Below, piece by piece: positions 9,664 through 20,381 of a stretch of DNA of 64,000 nt. Each line of letters opens with the position of its first letter. The first letter of the stretch is position 1. Location: contig JAACJP010000058.1 of NCBI GenBank assembly GCA_013368375.1, positions 1 through 64,000 on the forward strand, read 5' to 3'. The position numbers were made by a program, and so were the translations under genes. The stretch is from Tricholomella constricta (Eukaryota > Basidiomycota > Agaricomycetes > Agaricales > Lyophyllaceae). The notes beneath the pieces are model-generated. The model was not told the origin of the DNA. It was given only the letters and a program-made list of their open reading frames with translations, and did no database searches.

Positions 9664-12600
9664 TCACCCCCCCTCTTGAATCGCAACGGCTCGGTGCGGG
9701 GTGACGGTGGCGAAGACGGCGGGGGACAGAGTGAAGATGCCACGGATGTGGCGCGCAGCATCGGGATTGTCGCGGTGGAATTTGCGCACCAGGTCGGGGG
9801 CGACGACATTCTCCCGGGGCTCCCACGAAGCTTCTTCGTAGCCGTAGCCTTTCCACAAGATCTTGTACTGGAGTTTCTTGCGAAAGATGCGGCTGTCGAG
9901 GATTTTGTGGACTTCGTAGTGGGGCTCGTCGTTGATGATATCTGGGGGCGGCGGTGGATCAGACTGCCGACCTTCGATGGGGTCCGCGACGGCGGGGACA
10001 AGCTTTACGATGTGGAAGACCGGATGGATGCGCTTCATGGACTGAGGCAACAGAAGGCGATATGCGAGCGAACCGACTCGCCTTTGCACGACGAAAGGGC
10101 CGAGGTATCGATGCGACAACTTCTTAGATGGTCGGGTCATAGAAATGTCGGCCGCGTCCAAGTACACCTTATCGCCAGGCTGGTAGTCGGGCACTGGGGC
10201 ATGTCGCTGGTTGTAATACCGCTCCATGTCGTCCTTTGCCTTTGCAAGCGCCGCCTTAGCTTCCTCCTGGGCTTCCTTCATGCGCTCCACGAACTCTTCG
10301 GCCGACTCGTTCTTGGAAGCGCCCTGACGCGGCTCAAAGCCCATGCGCGGATGCCGACCAGTGTCGAGCAGGAAGGGGGTCTGCTGCATCGCCGAGTGTA
10401 CGTGGTTGTTGTAACTGAACTCGGCGTCGGGCAACAGGTCCTCCCAGTCGTTCTGGCGCTCGTTGCAGAAGACCCGCAGGAATTGTTCCAGCTCCTGGTT
10501 GACGCGCTCAGTCTGCCCGTCGGTCTGCGGGTGGTACGCCGTCGAAGCCGACAGCTTGATACCCAGGAGTCGGACAGCTCGCGCGTGAACTCGGCGACGA
10601 ACTGTGGACCTCGATCGGAGACGAATGCGTTGGGGAGACCGTGCAGCTTCCAGACGTGACGACGGTAGAGGTTGGCAGCTCCCAAGGCCGAACAGGTCGT
10701 GTGCGATGCGATGAAGTGCGCTCGCTTTCCGACCGAATCCACGACGTTCATGATCGCGTCATGGCCGTTGGACTCGGGGAGCTCGGTGATGAAGTCCACC
10801 GATACGACGATCCAGCGACCTTCGGGGATTGGGAGCGGCTGCAGCTGTCCGACGGGGAGTTGGCGGCAGGGTTTCGTGCGCAAGCACATGTCGCAGGTGC
10901 TGGTGTAGGAACCGACAAAGCGCGACATCTGAGGCCACCAGTAGTTGCGCGACACCAGCTCTAACGTCTTCCAGCGACCCGGGTGACCGGCGATCTTGGA
11001 GTCGTGGTGTTGTTCCACAATGCATCGGCGAAGGTCAGGAACGTTCGGGACATAGATCCGTCCACGGAACGTGAGCAGACCGCCTTCCTCCCCCCACTCG
11101 CCGAAGCGTAGGGAGCGACCGGCAGTCTTGGATGCCTTGACCAGTTGCGCCGCTTTCGCGACCGCGTCCTTCTGTGCGCCGTCGCGATTGCCCTTGCGAA
11201 TCGCCTTCAGCACATCGTCTTCTTCTCCGACCAGTACCAGACCCTCGGTCGCGCGAATCGCGAAGAACTCGGGTTTGAGGAGCACGATGTCGGCATTGTC
11301 GCCACTTCCGTTGCCGTGATCAGCGCGACGCGACAGGGCGTCGGGTTTGCCCATGCTGCGTCCCGGACGGTGGTGGAGGGTGAAGTCGAAGTTGGCAAGG
11401 TAGAGCGACCAGCGGGCTTGCCGCCGATTGAGTTTCTTCGCGGTGAGGAAGTACTCAAGGTTTTTGTGGTCGGTCAAGATCTCTACCTTGTGCTTTGCGC
11501 CTTCCACAAAATGTCGCCACTCCTCCAGAGACCGGATGATCGCCAGCATTTCCTTGTCGTGCATCTCATAGTTCCGCCGCTGCCTTCCACTCGTCGCCTT
11601 CCTTGATCCGAACGTTGTTGTACCCCCATCGGACGTCCAGCTTGGTGAAGTACCGTGCGCCGCGGAGGTTGTTCACCAGTTCGCTAATGAGCGGCAGTGG
11701 GTACCGGTTCTTCACCGTCAGCGCGTTGAGCGTCCGATAGTCCTGCACCAGCCGGAGCGCACCATCCTTCTTCTTGATGAAGAACACTGGCGAAGCCATG
11801 GGCGACTTCGACGGACGGATCCGACCCGACTCGAGGTTCTCCTTGAGGAACGCATCGAGCTCGACTTGCTCCGCTGGCGACAGTGGGTAGACTTTGGTGC
11901 CGGACGGCGAAGCGCCCAGCTCCAACTCAATCGCGTGATCCCACTGTTTGCGATCGGGGAGTTCATCGAACGTGACCTTGGAGAAAACGTCCTCAAAGTC
12001 GTGGAGGTGGGTCGGAACAGCGTCGCGGAACGACTTAGGCGCAGAGTTCGCGGCGTGTGCCTCAGCGAGTCGCTGCGATGTCGTTTGACTGGCGCGAATG
12101 TGCATTTCAGTCGGAGGGGGGTGGATCGCAGTCGCAAAGATGCGATCACCATTCAGGAAGGTCTCCACCAGGAAGTCGTCCGACTCTGGATCGGGTTCCT
12201 CCATGATCGGAGTGTAGGGGAGGAACTCGTCGGTGCCGGAGTCGTCTTCGACGTAGGGGCAGGTCGGGGCTCGCAGGTCGGGCTCGACTGTCGGGATTCC
12301 TTCCGCCCGACAAGCCCGAATAGCGGCTCGCAGCTTGGTGCGTGAACGACGCTCCTCCTTGACTTCAACCTTGCAGGTGTCGCAACGTGTCGGCGCTCGA
12401 CTCATTTTCACCTTTCCCGTCGCCCAATCAATGTCGGGGTTGTGGTCTCGGAGCCAGGTGAATCCGAGAATGAGATCCTGCTTCCCAATACCCGCGACCG
12501 CAAGCAGAACGCGCTCGGAGTGACCGTCGTAACGTAAGACTGCGTCCACGACGTATTCAATGGCGCCCGCCTCATTAGGGGTTTCGTCAACATTGTAGGC

Positions 12601-12799
12601 ACGTGTCGGGCGATTCAGCCGTTGCGTCTTCAGCTTGTGCTTTTCAACGAAGGCAGTGTTGATGAAGCAGGCCGATGCCCCGCTGTCAACGAGGGCAGCG
12701 AGCGAATGCGTCTCTTGGGTGTCGGTGGTCTCAAGCTCGACCTTGAGCGACAGGGATAGGGAGTCGGGGGATGCGGCGATCACGAAGCGACGGGGCAGT
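9664..12799 (-). pseudogene. Chromodomain Ty3 pol, element M side, deleted
   Basis: Reading leftward from 12783, the frame covers protease (VDSGASACF), the pre-RT region and the start of RT up to GYNNVRIKEGDEWKAA. It jumps at 11566/11565 directly to NYEMHDKEM in the RNase H region. About 0.7 kb with the RT catalytic core (YLDD) is therefore missing compared with 29865-33890. Integrase follows, with a one-base deletion near 10575 that moves the frame to 10434-9664. The C-terminal chromodomain (HKILDSRIFRKKLQYKILWKGY...WEPREN) and the ending AIQEGG abut the 3' LTR. The 5' end is cut by the LTR at 12800. The copy cannot be functional. Confidence 0.9.
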
Positions 12800-13303
12800 T
12801 GTTAGGGCAACCCTTACAGTGGAGCGCTATCACACTGGCAAGGGGGAATCCGAAGTTATATTGATATACAGTAACGAAGGTAAGTAAGGCTTACCTGGCA
12901 AGGGGGAATCCGAAGAGAATAGTGTAAAGGATTCCCAAATGCCAGGGGGCCGACTATATACGAGTGTAGGACGTGAGGGCCGGTCCTCCAGAGTGTACTG
13001 TACATGTAATAATAACGAATGGTGTGCGGCGCGTGTATGGACACGTTCCCGACGCTGTCCGATCCTCGTGGCCCAGGGTACGGGCACGAGGCGGGGCAGC
13101 CGACGTCGGGATGTCGGGTGGTCGGGATCGGCGTCGGGCGCGCGCGGGGAGTGAGGGGAAGCGACAGGAAGTGAGTAAGTATGTACACCGACGCTTGGGT
13201 CGGAGCGTCGGGTCGGGATCGCGATCGGTCGGTCGGGGGCGAGCGCGTGAGTCAGGGAACGATCTGTGAGCGTCGGAGATCGTGAACGAGAGTTCCCCTG
13301 ACA
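12800..13303 (-). mobile_element. LTR, 504 bp, N-type without the 100-bp deletion
   Basis: On the minus strand it runs TGTCAGGGGAACTCTC...TTGCCCTAACA, and a polypurine tract (AAAAGGGGGGGTGA) flanks it at 13304-13317. It is the 3' LTR of the deleted element 13304-15574. Compared with the N LTRs at 15170 and 33891 it keeps about 100 extra bases in U3, so it does not form a true pair with either. It truncates the pol at 9664-12799 within the protease region. No matching 5-bp TSD was found, which points to recombination rather than simple insertion. Confidence 0.85.
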
Positions 13304-13811
13304 TCACCCCCCCTTTTGAATCGCAACGGCTCGGTGCGGGGTGACGGTGGCGAAGACGGCGGGGGATAGAGTGAAGATGCCACGGATGTGGCGCGCAGCA
13401 TCAGGATTGTCGCGGTGGAACTTGCGAACCAGGTCGGGTGCGGCGACGTTCTCCCGGGGCTCCCACGAAGCTTCTTCATAGCCGTAGCCTTACGAGGGCA
13501 GCGAGCGAATGCGTCTCTTGGGTGTCGGTGGTCTCGAGCTCGACCTTGAGCGACAGGGATAAGGAGTCGGGGGAGGCGGCGATCACGAAGCGACGGGGCA
13601 GTCGCTTTTCCCAGCGCGGTAGTCCGCGACGCGACGGTACAGTCGGCTCGGTCGGAGCGACCGAAGGAGATGGTGTTTGGTCAGGAGAGGATTGTACGTC
13701 TTCGTCGATTGGTTCACCCGTAGAAGTAGCAGCAACATTAAGTATATTGGGGTACTCTACAGATAGGGGGGCGAACCGATTACGACTAGACAACGGGGGC
13801 GTACTTTTCAC
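13304..13811 (-). pseudogene. Ty3 pol with 3.5-kb internal deletion
   Basis: The minus-strand frame starts as in the intact pol (KSTPPLSSRNRFAPLS) and reaches the protease stretch THSLAALV. At about 13491 it jumps to the chromodomain region (GYGYEEASW in another frame), running to the 3' end and polypurine tract. Everything from the protease active site through RT, RNase H and integrase is gone. Together with the gag at 13823-15043 it forms a gag-only derivative that could move only with help from another copy. Confidence 0.88.
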
Positions 13812-13822
13812 CCGTTGTGCGA

Positions 13823-15043
13823 CTAAAAATCCTCTTCCGTGGCCAAGGCGGTCGGGTCGGCCGACTCGGGAGTCGGGTCCGCTGGGATCGCATCCTTGCG
13901 CGCCAGTAGCTGCATGATCAGCTCATCCAGTTCCTCTGGCATGATGTGGCGCAGGTCAAAGCGCTTTGGGCAGTCGCGCCAGAAGTGCCCCGGCTGCTTG
14001 CATCGACGACAGGTGTCGTCCTGAACAGGACGTCCGCGGAGCCGGTCGATGTCCATAGGGACACCTGGGGGAAGAGACGGCGTCACGGGCGTGCTGAGAA
14101 AGTGCGCCGGTGCCGACACACGAACGGGAGCGGTCGGTGGGGCAGTGGGTCGCCATCGGAGCATGGGCGCGACCACAGGCATCGGAATGGGGGCAGTCGG
14201 GCGACTCGCAGTCGGGACTGTCGGAGCCGACCGACGGTGGAAGTCCTCCTCGGTCCTCATGATGAAGTCCTGGGAGCGGGCGATCGCTAGCCAGTCCTCG
14301 ATCTTGGAGTCGTCGGGCCGACCCGTGGTGATGCTCCCAAGCCTCCTTGAGAGCTTCGGGTCCATGCCCCGACGGAATTTGAGGACCAGATGGCGGCCGT
14401 CTGGGTAATCGGCCTTGATCCACAGCGCCTTGAACGAGTCGATGTACTCGTCGATGGTGCGCCCATTCTGGAAGTACGCTGTCGACTCAAGGGTGAGCGC
14501 AGCGTCGGCGACTTCGTCGAACAGGAAGAACTCCTTTTCGAAGTTCGACGCGAAGTCCTTCCAGGTCGGGAATGCGCGCTTTACCGATCCATACTGAAAG
14601 ACCCGACCGACGAAGTCGGCGGCGTGACCGTGTTGCATGTATGACAACACCCAGCTGATTCGGGCGTGGTCGTCGGCGAACTGTCCGACGCTCAGGGAGA
14701 AGTAGAGCTGGCACGCGTTCCAGAAGGCGCGGCCGCCCGATCGAGCGCCGTCGTACACGGGAGGGGGCGACGGCCGAATGTGCGATCCCGATCGCGGAAG
14801 GGGAGGGGACGTCGGCAGGGGCTGCGCCGGCGTCGCGGGGGTCGTGGGTGTTGCTGGGGAGGCAGCGGAGGGGTTTCCCGAAACGATGGTATCTAAAAGA
14901 GCGGCGATGCGGTCCATGGTGGCCGAGTTGGTGGTGTTGGATTGGGAGAGAGCCGACATTGCGGTTTCAAGGCTCACCAGTCGTTCCTCTGGCGTGAGCG
15001 CAGCAGGAGACGGAGGCGTGTCAAATTCACCGAAGTCGGACAT
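13823..15043 (-). CDS. Gag protein of chromodomain Ty3 element (N side)
   Basis: Intact gag of 406 residues. It forms the capsid/nucleocapsid of the cytoplasmic virus-like particle. It begins MSDFGEFDTPPSP, has a Pro/Thr-rich linker (residues about 60-90), the retrotransposon-gag core (FWNACQLYFSL...HARISWVLSYMQHG...FEKEFFLFDEVADAA...YIDSFKALW) and a CCHC knuckle CRRCKQPGHFWRDC near residue 350. It ends ATEEDF just before the TTTTTAG stop that overlaps the presumed -1 frameshift site. The ATG follows a CTCGAG shared by other copies. Its paralogue is 28636-29853. It sits next to the N-type 5' LTR and primer-binding site, so its 5' end derives from element N. Confidence 0.92.
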   Translation of the reverse strand: MSDFGEFDTPPSPAALTPEERLVSLETAMSALSQSNTTNSATMDRIAALLDTIVSGNPSAASPATPTTPATPAQPLPTSPPLPRSGSHIRPSPPPVYDGARSGGRAFWNACQLYFSLSVGQFADDHARISWVLSYMQHGHAADFVGRVFQYGSVKRAFPTWKDFASNFEKEFFLFDEVADAALTLESTAYFQNGRTIDEYIDSFKALWIKADYPDGRHLVLKFRRGMDPKLSRRLGSITTGRPDDSKIEDWLAIARSQDFIMRTEEDFHRRSAPTVPTASRPTAPIPMPVVAPMLRWRPTAPPTAPVRVSAPAHFLSTPVTPSLPPGVPMDIDRLRGRPVQDDTCRRCKQPGHFWRDCPKRFDLRHIMPEELDELIMQLLARKDAIPADPTPESADPTALATEEDF

Positions 15044-15154
15044 CTCGAGACGGGACTGGGCGACGATCGGAGCAGGCGCGCGCTGGACGGGTTGCGTGTA
15101 GCAGACACGTGTTTCGGCGCGGAGGCTGATCGGTCGGCTTCGTCGGGTCTCCGG

Positions 15155-15169
15155 TTTACACTATTCTGC
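15155..15169 (-). promoter_or_regulatory. Self-priming primer-binding site (N type)
   Basis: Directly next to the LTR, the leader reads (minus strand) GCAGAATAGTGTAAA. Thirteen of these bases (15155-15167) are complementary to TTTACACTATTCT at the presumed RNA start inside the same LTR (15286-15298). This is the arrangement used by Tf1/sushi elements, where the 5' end of the RNA itself primes minus-strand DNA synthesis. No TGG-type tRNA-complementary site is present. Confidence 0.7.
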
Positions 15170-15574
15170 TGTTAGGGCAACCCTTACAGTGGAGCGCTAT
15201 CACACTGGCAAGGGGGAATCCGAAGTTATATTGATGTACAGTAACGAAGGTAAGTAAGGCTTACCTGGCAAGGGGGAATCCGAAGAGAATAGTGTAAAGG
15301 ATTCCCAAATGCCAGGGGGCCGACTATATACGAGTGTAGGACGTGAGGGCCGGTCCTCCAGAGTGTACTGTACATGTAATAGTAACGAATGGTGTGCGGC
15401 GCGTGTATAGACACGTTCCCGACGCTGTCCAATCCTCGTGGCCCAGGGTACGGGCACGAGGTGGGGCAGCCAACGTCGGGATGTCGGGTGGTCGGGATCG
15501 GCGTCGGGCGCGAGCACGTGAGTCGGGGAACGATCTGTGAGCGTCGGAGAGCGTGAACGAGAGTTCCCCTGACA
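15170..15574 (-). mobile_element. LTR of element N (5' LTR, 405 bp)
   Basis: On the minus strand it runs TGTCAGGGGAACTCTC...TTGCCCTAACA. It has the same length and the same diagnostic U3 deletion as the LTR at 33891-34295. The outer flank is GCACC (15575-15579), the reverse complement of GGTGC that follows the other LTR (34296-34300). It is a 5' LTR because a self-priming site and gag lie on its inner side. A TATATA box lies about 30 bases before the presumed RNA start. Confidence 0.92.
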
Positions 15575-16277
15575 GCACCCGCTGATTTACTTTCCGTCCA
15601 GTACTCAATCCGGGTTTCGGGCGTGATTTCACAACTGCTCGTACAACAGTTTCCGTGCAGTTCCCCTGCACTATCCGGATCCGGACTGTTGCTGAGCTAC
15701 CCGTCCACAATCCGATCCGGATATCGGCCAGAATTTCCGTGCACCTGCTGCTGTGGCTTCCGTCCAGTACTCAATCCGGGTTTTGGGCATGATTTCAGAA
15801 CTGCTCGTGCAACAGTTTCCATGCATTTCCCCTGCACTATCCGGATCCGGACTGTTGCTGAGCTACCCGTGCACAATCCGATCCGGATATTGGCCGGAAT
15901 TTTCGTGCACCCGCTGCTGTGGTTTCTGTCCAGTACTCAATCCGGGTTTTGAACGTGGTTTCTGTGCACATTCAGCCATAGTTTCCGTGCACATTCAGCC
16001 AGAGTTTCCGTGCACTATCCGACCCGGAATCCGGCCGTGAATTCCGTACAATATACCCGGACGGTTTGGCTACAGGCCCCATGGCTCTCTGTGGGTATAG
16101 AGAGCCCGCTGCTGCAGTAAACCACAATACAGTGTATTGTGTCCGCTACTTCAATAACAACCACACACTGTACAGAGGTCCGCTACAGCACAGAGGACCC
16201 GCTGGATGCGTCAACTACAGTACACTGTATAGGCCCGCTAGAGCGTTGGTCACATTACATTGTAGTGCCCTGCCCTG
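15575..16277 (+). mobile_element. Element X, one terminal arm (about 703 bp)
   Basis: This is non-coding repeat DNA with units containing ACTCAATCCGGGTTTCGGGCGTGA-like and GCACTATCCGGATCCGGA-like motifs, then a unique end (taccagg-free) running to ...TGTAGTGCCCTGCCCTG at 16277. It is the inverted counterpart of 35500-36186. At 16278 the RT gene of element E resumes with GTACAAC (16278-16284), the same seven bases that border the other X end (36187-36193, as GTTGTAC). The X end therefore sits at an insertion site inside RT. The other side was opened by insertion of N at GCACC. Confidence 0.82.
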
Positions 16278-18918
16278 GTACAACAACGTTCGGATCAAGG
16301 AAGGCGACGAGTGGAAGGCAGTGTTTCGGACGAACCGCGGTCTCTTCGAGCCGCTCGTCATGTTCTTTGGCCTCACGAACAGCCCCGCCACATTTCAGAC
16401 CATGATGAATGATATCTTCCGCGATCTGATCGCTGAAGGTGTTGTTTGCGTGTACCTCGACAACATCTTGATTTATACCAAGGCTCTAGAGGAACACCGT
16501 CGGGTCGCGCGACTAGTACTGGACCGACTCCGTGAACATCAGTTGTTCTTAAAGCCCGAGAAATGTGAATTCGAGCAGACCAAGATCGAGTATTTCAGAC
16601 TGATCATCTCGCAAGGGCAAGCGGAGATGGACCCTGTTAAGGTCGCTGGGGTGTTGGAATGGCCGGCGCCGAAGAACAAGAAGGAAGTGCAAGCGTTCCT
16701 AGGCTTCACTAACTTCTACCGATGGTTCATCCAGGACTTCTCGCATCACGCCCGACCCCTGTTCGATCTGACGGGCAAGGACGTTGCCTGGCGATGGGGA
16801 GAGTCGGAGCAGTCAGCCTTTGGCCTTCTGAAGTCGGCGATCACATCGGGGCCCGTTCTCATGTTCCCCGACGACGACCGACTGTACCGCATCGAAGCCG
16901 ATTCGTCTGACTTCGCAACGGGCGCAGTCCTGTCGCAAGAGTCGCCGTCCGACGGCAAATGGCACCCTGTCGCGTTCTACTCGAAGAGCTTGAACGCCAT
17001 CGAGCGGAACTACGAGATCCATGACAAGGAGATGCTAGCAATCATCCGGTCTCTGGAGGAGTGGCGACACTTCGTAGAAGGCGCAAAGCACAAGGTGGAG
17101 ATCTGGACCGACCACAAGAACCTTGAGTACTTCCTCACCGCAAAGAAACTCAATCGGCGTCAAGCCCGATGGTCGCTCTACCTCGCCAACTTCGACTTCG
17201 CCCTCCACCACCGTCCTGGCCGTAGCATGGGCAAGCCCAATGCGCTATCACGTCGCTCCGACCATGGCGACGGAAGTGCTGACAATGCCGACATCGTACT
17301 GCTCAAACCTGAGTTCTTCGTGGTTCGCGCGACTGAAGGTCTTGTATTGGTCGGAGAAGAGGATGACGTGCTGAAGGCAATTTGCAAGGGCAACCGCGAC
17401 GGCACACAGGAGGATGCGGTCGCGAAAGCGGCGCAGCTGGTCAAGGCATCCAAGATCGCTGGTCGCTCCCTTCGCTTTGGCGAGTGGGAAGAGGAAGGCG
17501 GTCTGCTCACGTTCCGTGGACGGATCTATGTCCCGAACGTTCCTGACCTCCGCCGACACATTGTGGAGCACCACCACGACTCCAAGGTCGCCGGTCACCC
17601 AGGTCGCTGGAAGACATTAGAGCTGGTGTCGCGCAACTACTGGTGGCCCCAGATGTCGCGCTTTATCGGTTCTTACACCAGCACCTGCGACATGTGCTTG
17701 CGCACGAAACCCCGCCGCCAACTCCCCGTCGGACAGCTGCAGCCGCTCCCCATTCCTGAAGGCCGATGGAATGTCGTGTCGGTCGACTTCATCACCAAAC
17801 TCCCCGAGTCCAATGGCCACAACGCGATCATGAACGTCGTGGACTCGGTCGGAAAGCGCGCGCACTTCATCGCGTCGCACACAACTTGTTCGGCTTTAGG
17901 GGCTGCAAACCTTTACCGTCGCCATGTCTGGAAGCTCCACGGTCTCCCAGATGCCTTCGTCTCCGATCGAGGTCCACAGTTCGTCGCTGAGTTCACGCGC
18001 GAACTGTACCGACTCCTGGGTATCAAGTTGTCGGCTTCGACGGCGTACCACCCGCAGACCGACGGACAGACCGAACGCGTCAACCAGGAGCTGGAACAGT
18101 TCTTGCGGGTCTTCTGCAACGAGCGTCAGAACGACTGGGAGGACCTTCTGCCTGACGCCGAATTCAGTTACAACAACCATGTACATTCGGCGACGCAACA
18201 GACCCCCTTCCTGCTTGACACTGGTCGGCATCCACGCATGGGCTTTGAGCCGCGCCGGGGCGCTTCCAAAAACGAGTCGGCCGACGAGTTTGTAGAGCGC
18301 ATGAAGGAAGCACAGGAAGAAGCCAAGGCGGTGCTTTCAAAGGCCAAAGACAACATGGAGCGGTATTACAACCAGCGACACGCCCCAACGCCTGACTACC
18401 AGCCTGGTGACAAGGTGTACTTGGACGCGACCGACATTTCTACGACCCGACCGTCTAAGAAACTGTCGCATCGCTACCTTGGCCCTTTTGTCATGCAAAG
18501 GCGAGTCGGCCCGCTCGCATACCGCCTCCTGCTGCCTCAGTCCATGAAGCGCATCCACCCAGTCTTCCACGTCGTAAAGCTCATCCCCGCCGTCGCTGAT
18601 CCGATCGAAGGTCGTCGGTCCGATCCCCCTGCTCCCCCCGACATAATCGACGATGAACCCCATTACGAAGTGGAAAAGATCCTCGACAGCCGCACCTTCC
18701 GCAAGAAACTACAGTACAAGGTCCTGTGGAAAGGCTATGGTTACGAAGAAGCTTCATGGGAACCTCGCAAAAATGTTGCCGCCCCCGATCTGGTACGCAA
18801 GTTCCACCGCGACAACCCCGACGCTGCCCGCCACATTCGTGACATGTTCACATTATCCCCGGCTGTCTTCGCCACCGCCACCCCGCACCGAGTCGTTGCG
18901 ATTCAAAAGGGGGGGTGA
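16278..18918 (+). pseudogene. Element E pol, 3' half (RT core to chromodomain)
   Basis: Homology starts at YNNVRIKEGDEW, right after element X, and stays open to the stop at 18918. It holds RT palm, RNase H (RIEADSSDFATGAVLSQ; TDHKNLEYF), integrase (HHCC finger HHDSKVAGH...CDMCLRTK; catalytic D of SVDFIT, D of VSDRGPQF, E of DGQTERVNQ) and a C-terminal chromodomain (EKILDSRTFRKKLQYKVLWKGY). The RT box reads YLDN in place of YLDD (about 16460), which removes a metal-binding aspartate. About 66 residues upstream of 16278 in the same frame are only X sequence. The missing N-terminal half is the minus-strand piece 36187-36899 plus 47630-48289. Confidence 0.9.
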
Positions 18919-19308
18919 TGTTAGGGGAACACCCGTTCGCGCCCTCCTACGCTCACCAACCGTCCCTCGACATGTGCGATCGCTCCTGCCCGATCACGAT
19001 CCCGACCCCGATGCTCTGACTCCTGTCGTTTCCCTCCCTTCCCTGTTCAGGCCTGACACTGTTTCCCGATCACCCGACATCCTGACGACGGTTACCATCA
19101 GACAGCATCCGGAACCGCTCGTTATTATCACATGTACAGTACACTCGTATATAGCCGGCCCCCTGGCATCTGGGAATCCTTTACACTATTCTCTTTGGAT
19201 TCCCCTTTGCCAGGTAAGCCTTACTTACCTTCGTTTGCTGTACATCAATATAACCTTGGATTCCCCTTTGCCAGCACGACTAAGCTCTGCTCTAAGGTCG
19301 CCCTAACA
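18919..19308 (+). mobile_element. LTR of element E (3' LTR, 390 bp)
   Basis: TGTTAGGGGAACACCC...CGCCCTAACA, preceded by the polypurine tract AAAAGGGGGGGTGA. It matches the solo LTR 25035-25424 in length and type, and the inner part of the mosaic LTR 49672-50275. A TATATA box and the initiator-like CTTTACACTATTCTC are present, as are the doubled GGATTCCCCTTTGCCAG motif and its GTAAGC donor. Confidence 0.9.
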
Positions 19309-19357
19309 ATTCCCCTCTGCCAGTACGACTAAGCTCTGCTCGGAGGTCGCCCTAACA
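19309..19357 (+). repeat. 49-bp LTR 3'-end fragment
   Basis: This repeats the last 49 bases of the LTR family (attcccctctgccagtac...cgccctaaca) but in a form closer to another subfamily. It directly abuts the E LTR and is followed by a leader with a self-priming site (GCAGAATAGAGTAAA) and gag. It is the stump of the 5' LTR of a separate element whose remainder is the gag piece at 19485. Confidence 0.8.
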
Positions 19358-19484
19358 GCAGAATAGAGTAAACCCTGAAACCCGATGAAGCCGACCGAAC
19401 AGCTTCCGCGCCAAAACACGCGTCCGCTACACGCGACCGTCCAACGCGCGCTCGCTCTGACCGCCCGCCCAGTCCCGTTTCGAG

Positions 19485-20033
19485 ATGTCCGAATTTGGTG
19501 ACATGCCGCAACGACCGTTCTCTCCCTTCCTCTCGACGGAGGAGCGGTTAGCAAACATGGAAGCCACGATTTCGGCTCTCACCGCCTCTAACACCTCCAA
19601 CTCGGCCTCTATGGACCGCCTCTCCGCTCTTTTTGAAGCTTTCATGTCGGGGACACCCCCCAATTCCACCCCCGCTGCTCCTGAAGCAGACACGACCCCT
19701 CCGCCGCGTGTCACGACCACTTCGACACCAGCCTCTCCGCGATCAGGATCACATCACCTTCGGCCGTCGCCACCCCCCATTTATGACGGCGCCCGATCAG
19801 GCGGTCGCACATTCTTGAACGCGTGCAAACTCTACTTCTTCTTGTGCGGGGGAAGTTTTGCTGATGACCACGCCCGAATCATATGGGTGCTGTCGTACAT
19901 GCAGCACGGGCAAGCAGCCGACTTCGTCAGTCAGGTGTTCCAGTTTGGAACCGCCAAGGACGTCTTTCCCGCTTGGAAGGACTTTGAAGACACCTTCCGT
20001 GGCGAGTTCTTCTTGTTCGACGAAGTCACCGAC
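19485..20033 (+). pseudogene. Truncated gag, E-like
   Basis: Starts MSEFGDMPQRPFSPFLSTEERL and follows the gag at 48301-49545 closely through FADDHARIIWVLSYMQHG to FFLFDEVTD. F2 copy 1 (LTR from 20034) cuts it there. About 180 of about 414 residues remain. The CCHC end and pol of this element are not found in the window. Confidence 0.88.
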
Positions 20034-20267
20034 TGTAACGACGGTGCGTTACAATACGTCTATATTGAGACGCGACCTGTTTGGCATTACCTTCTGGTAA
20101 TGCACGACCATCTTTGTTATGCGTATATAAATGTCCTGTACAGTTTATGCTTAGATAATCCTTTGCACCTTCACCCTGTACACGTACTTAGCAGAATCCC
20201 ACAGATTGGTCTAGCTTAACGTGTCTGGTGTCTCGCAAGGATCCCCCAACCCCGTACAACCGTTACA
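20034..20267 (+). mobile_element. F2 copy 1, 5' LTR (234 bp)
   Basis: TGTAACGACGGTGCG...CCGTACAACCGTTACA, the same length as the two LTRs of F2 copy 2 and differing from them at one or more sites (GGTGCG against GGCGCG). A TATATAA box lies near 20125. The element's 3' LTR is missing because copy 1 is broken near 27765. Confidence 0.92.
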
Positions 20268-20381
20268 CTTTTTTAAGCTACCCAGCTTTGCTATCTGCTT
20301 AATTGCTCTCTATCTTCGACGTCGACTCGCTTATCAGCGCCATCACGATCACCACAACCCTGAAACGAAGATCTATCTGCG

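Noticed and set aside
9331..10659. Plus-strand ORF of 442 codons
   Set aside because: It spans an LTR and then the antisense of integrase/chromodomain pol; the minus strand gives the recognisable protein.
15623..16040. Repeated peptides (SSPALSGSGLLLSYPC...) in the X arrays, also at 34290-35949
   Set aside because: They come from tandem 165-bp repeats read in several frames and both strands; no start, codon bias or conserved frame.
16066..16277. N-terminal 66-70 residues of the long ORF that ends at 18918
   Set aside because: They are the read-through of the X terminal repeat; pol homology begins only at 16278.
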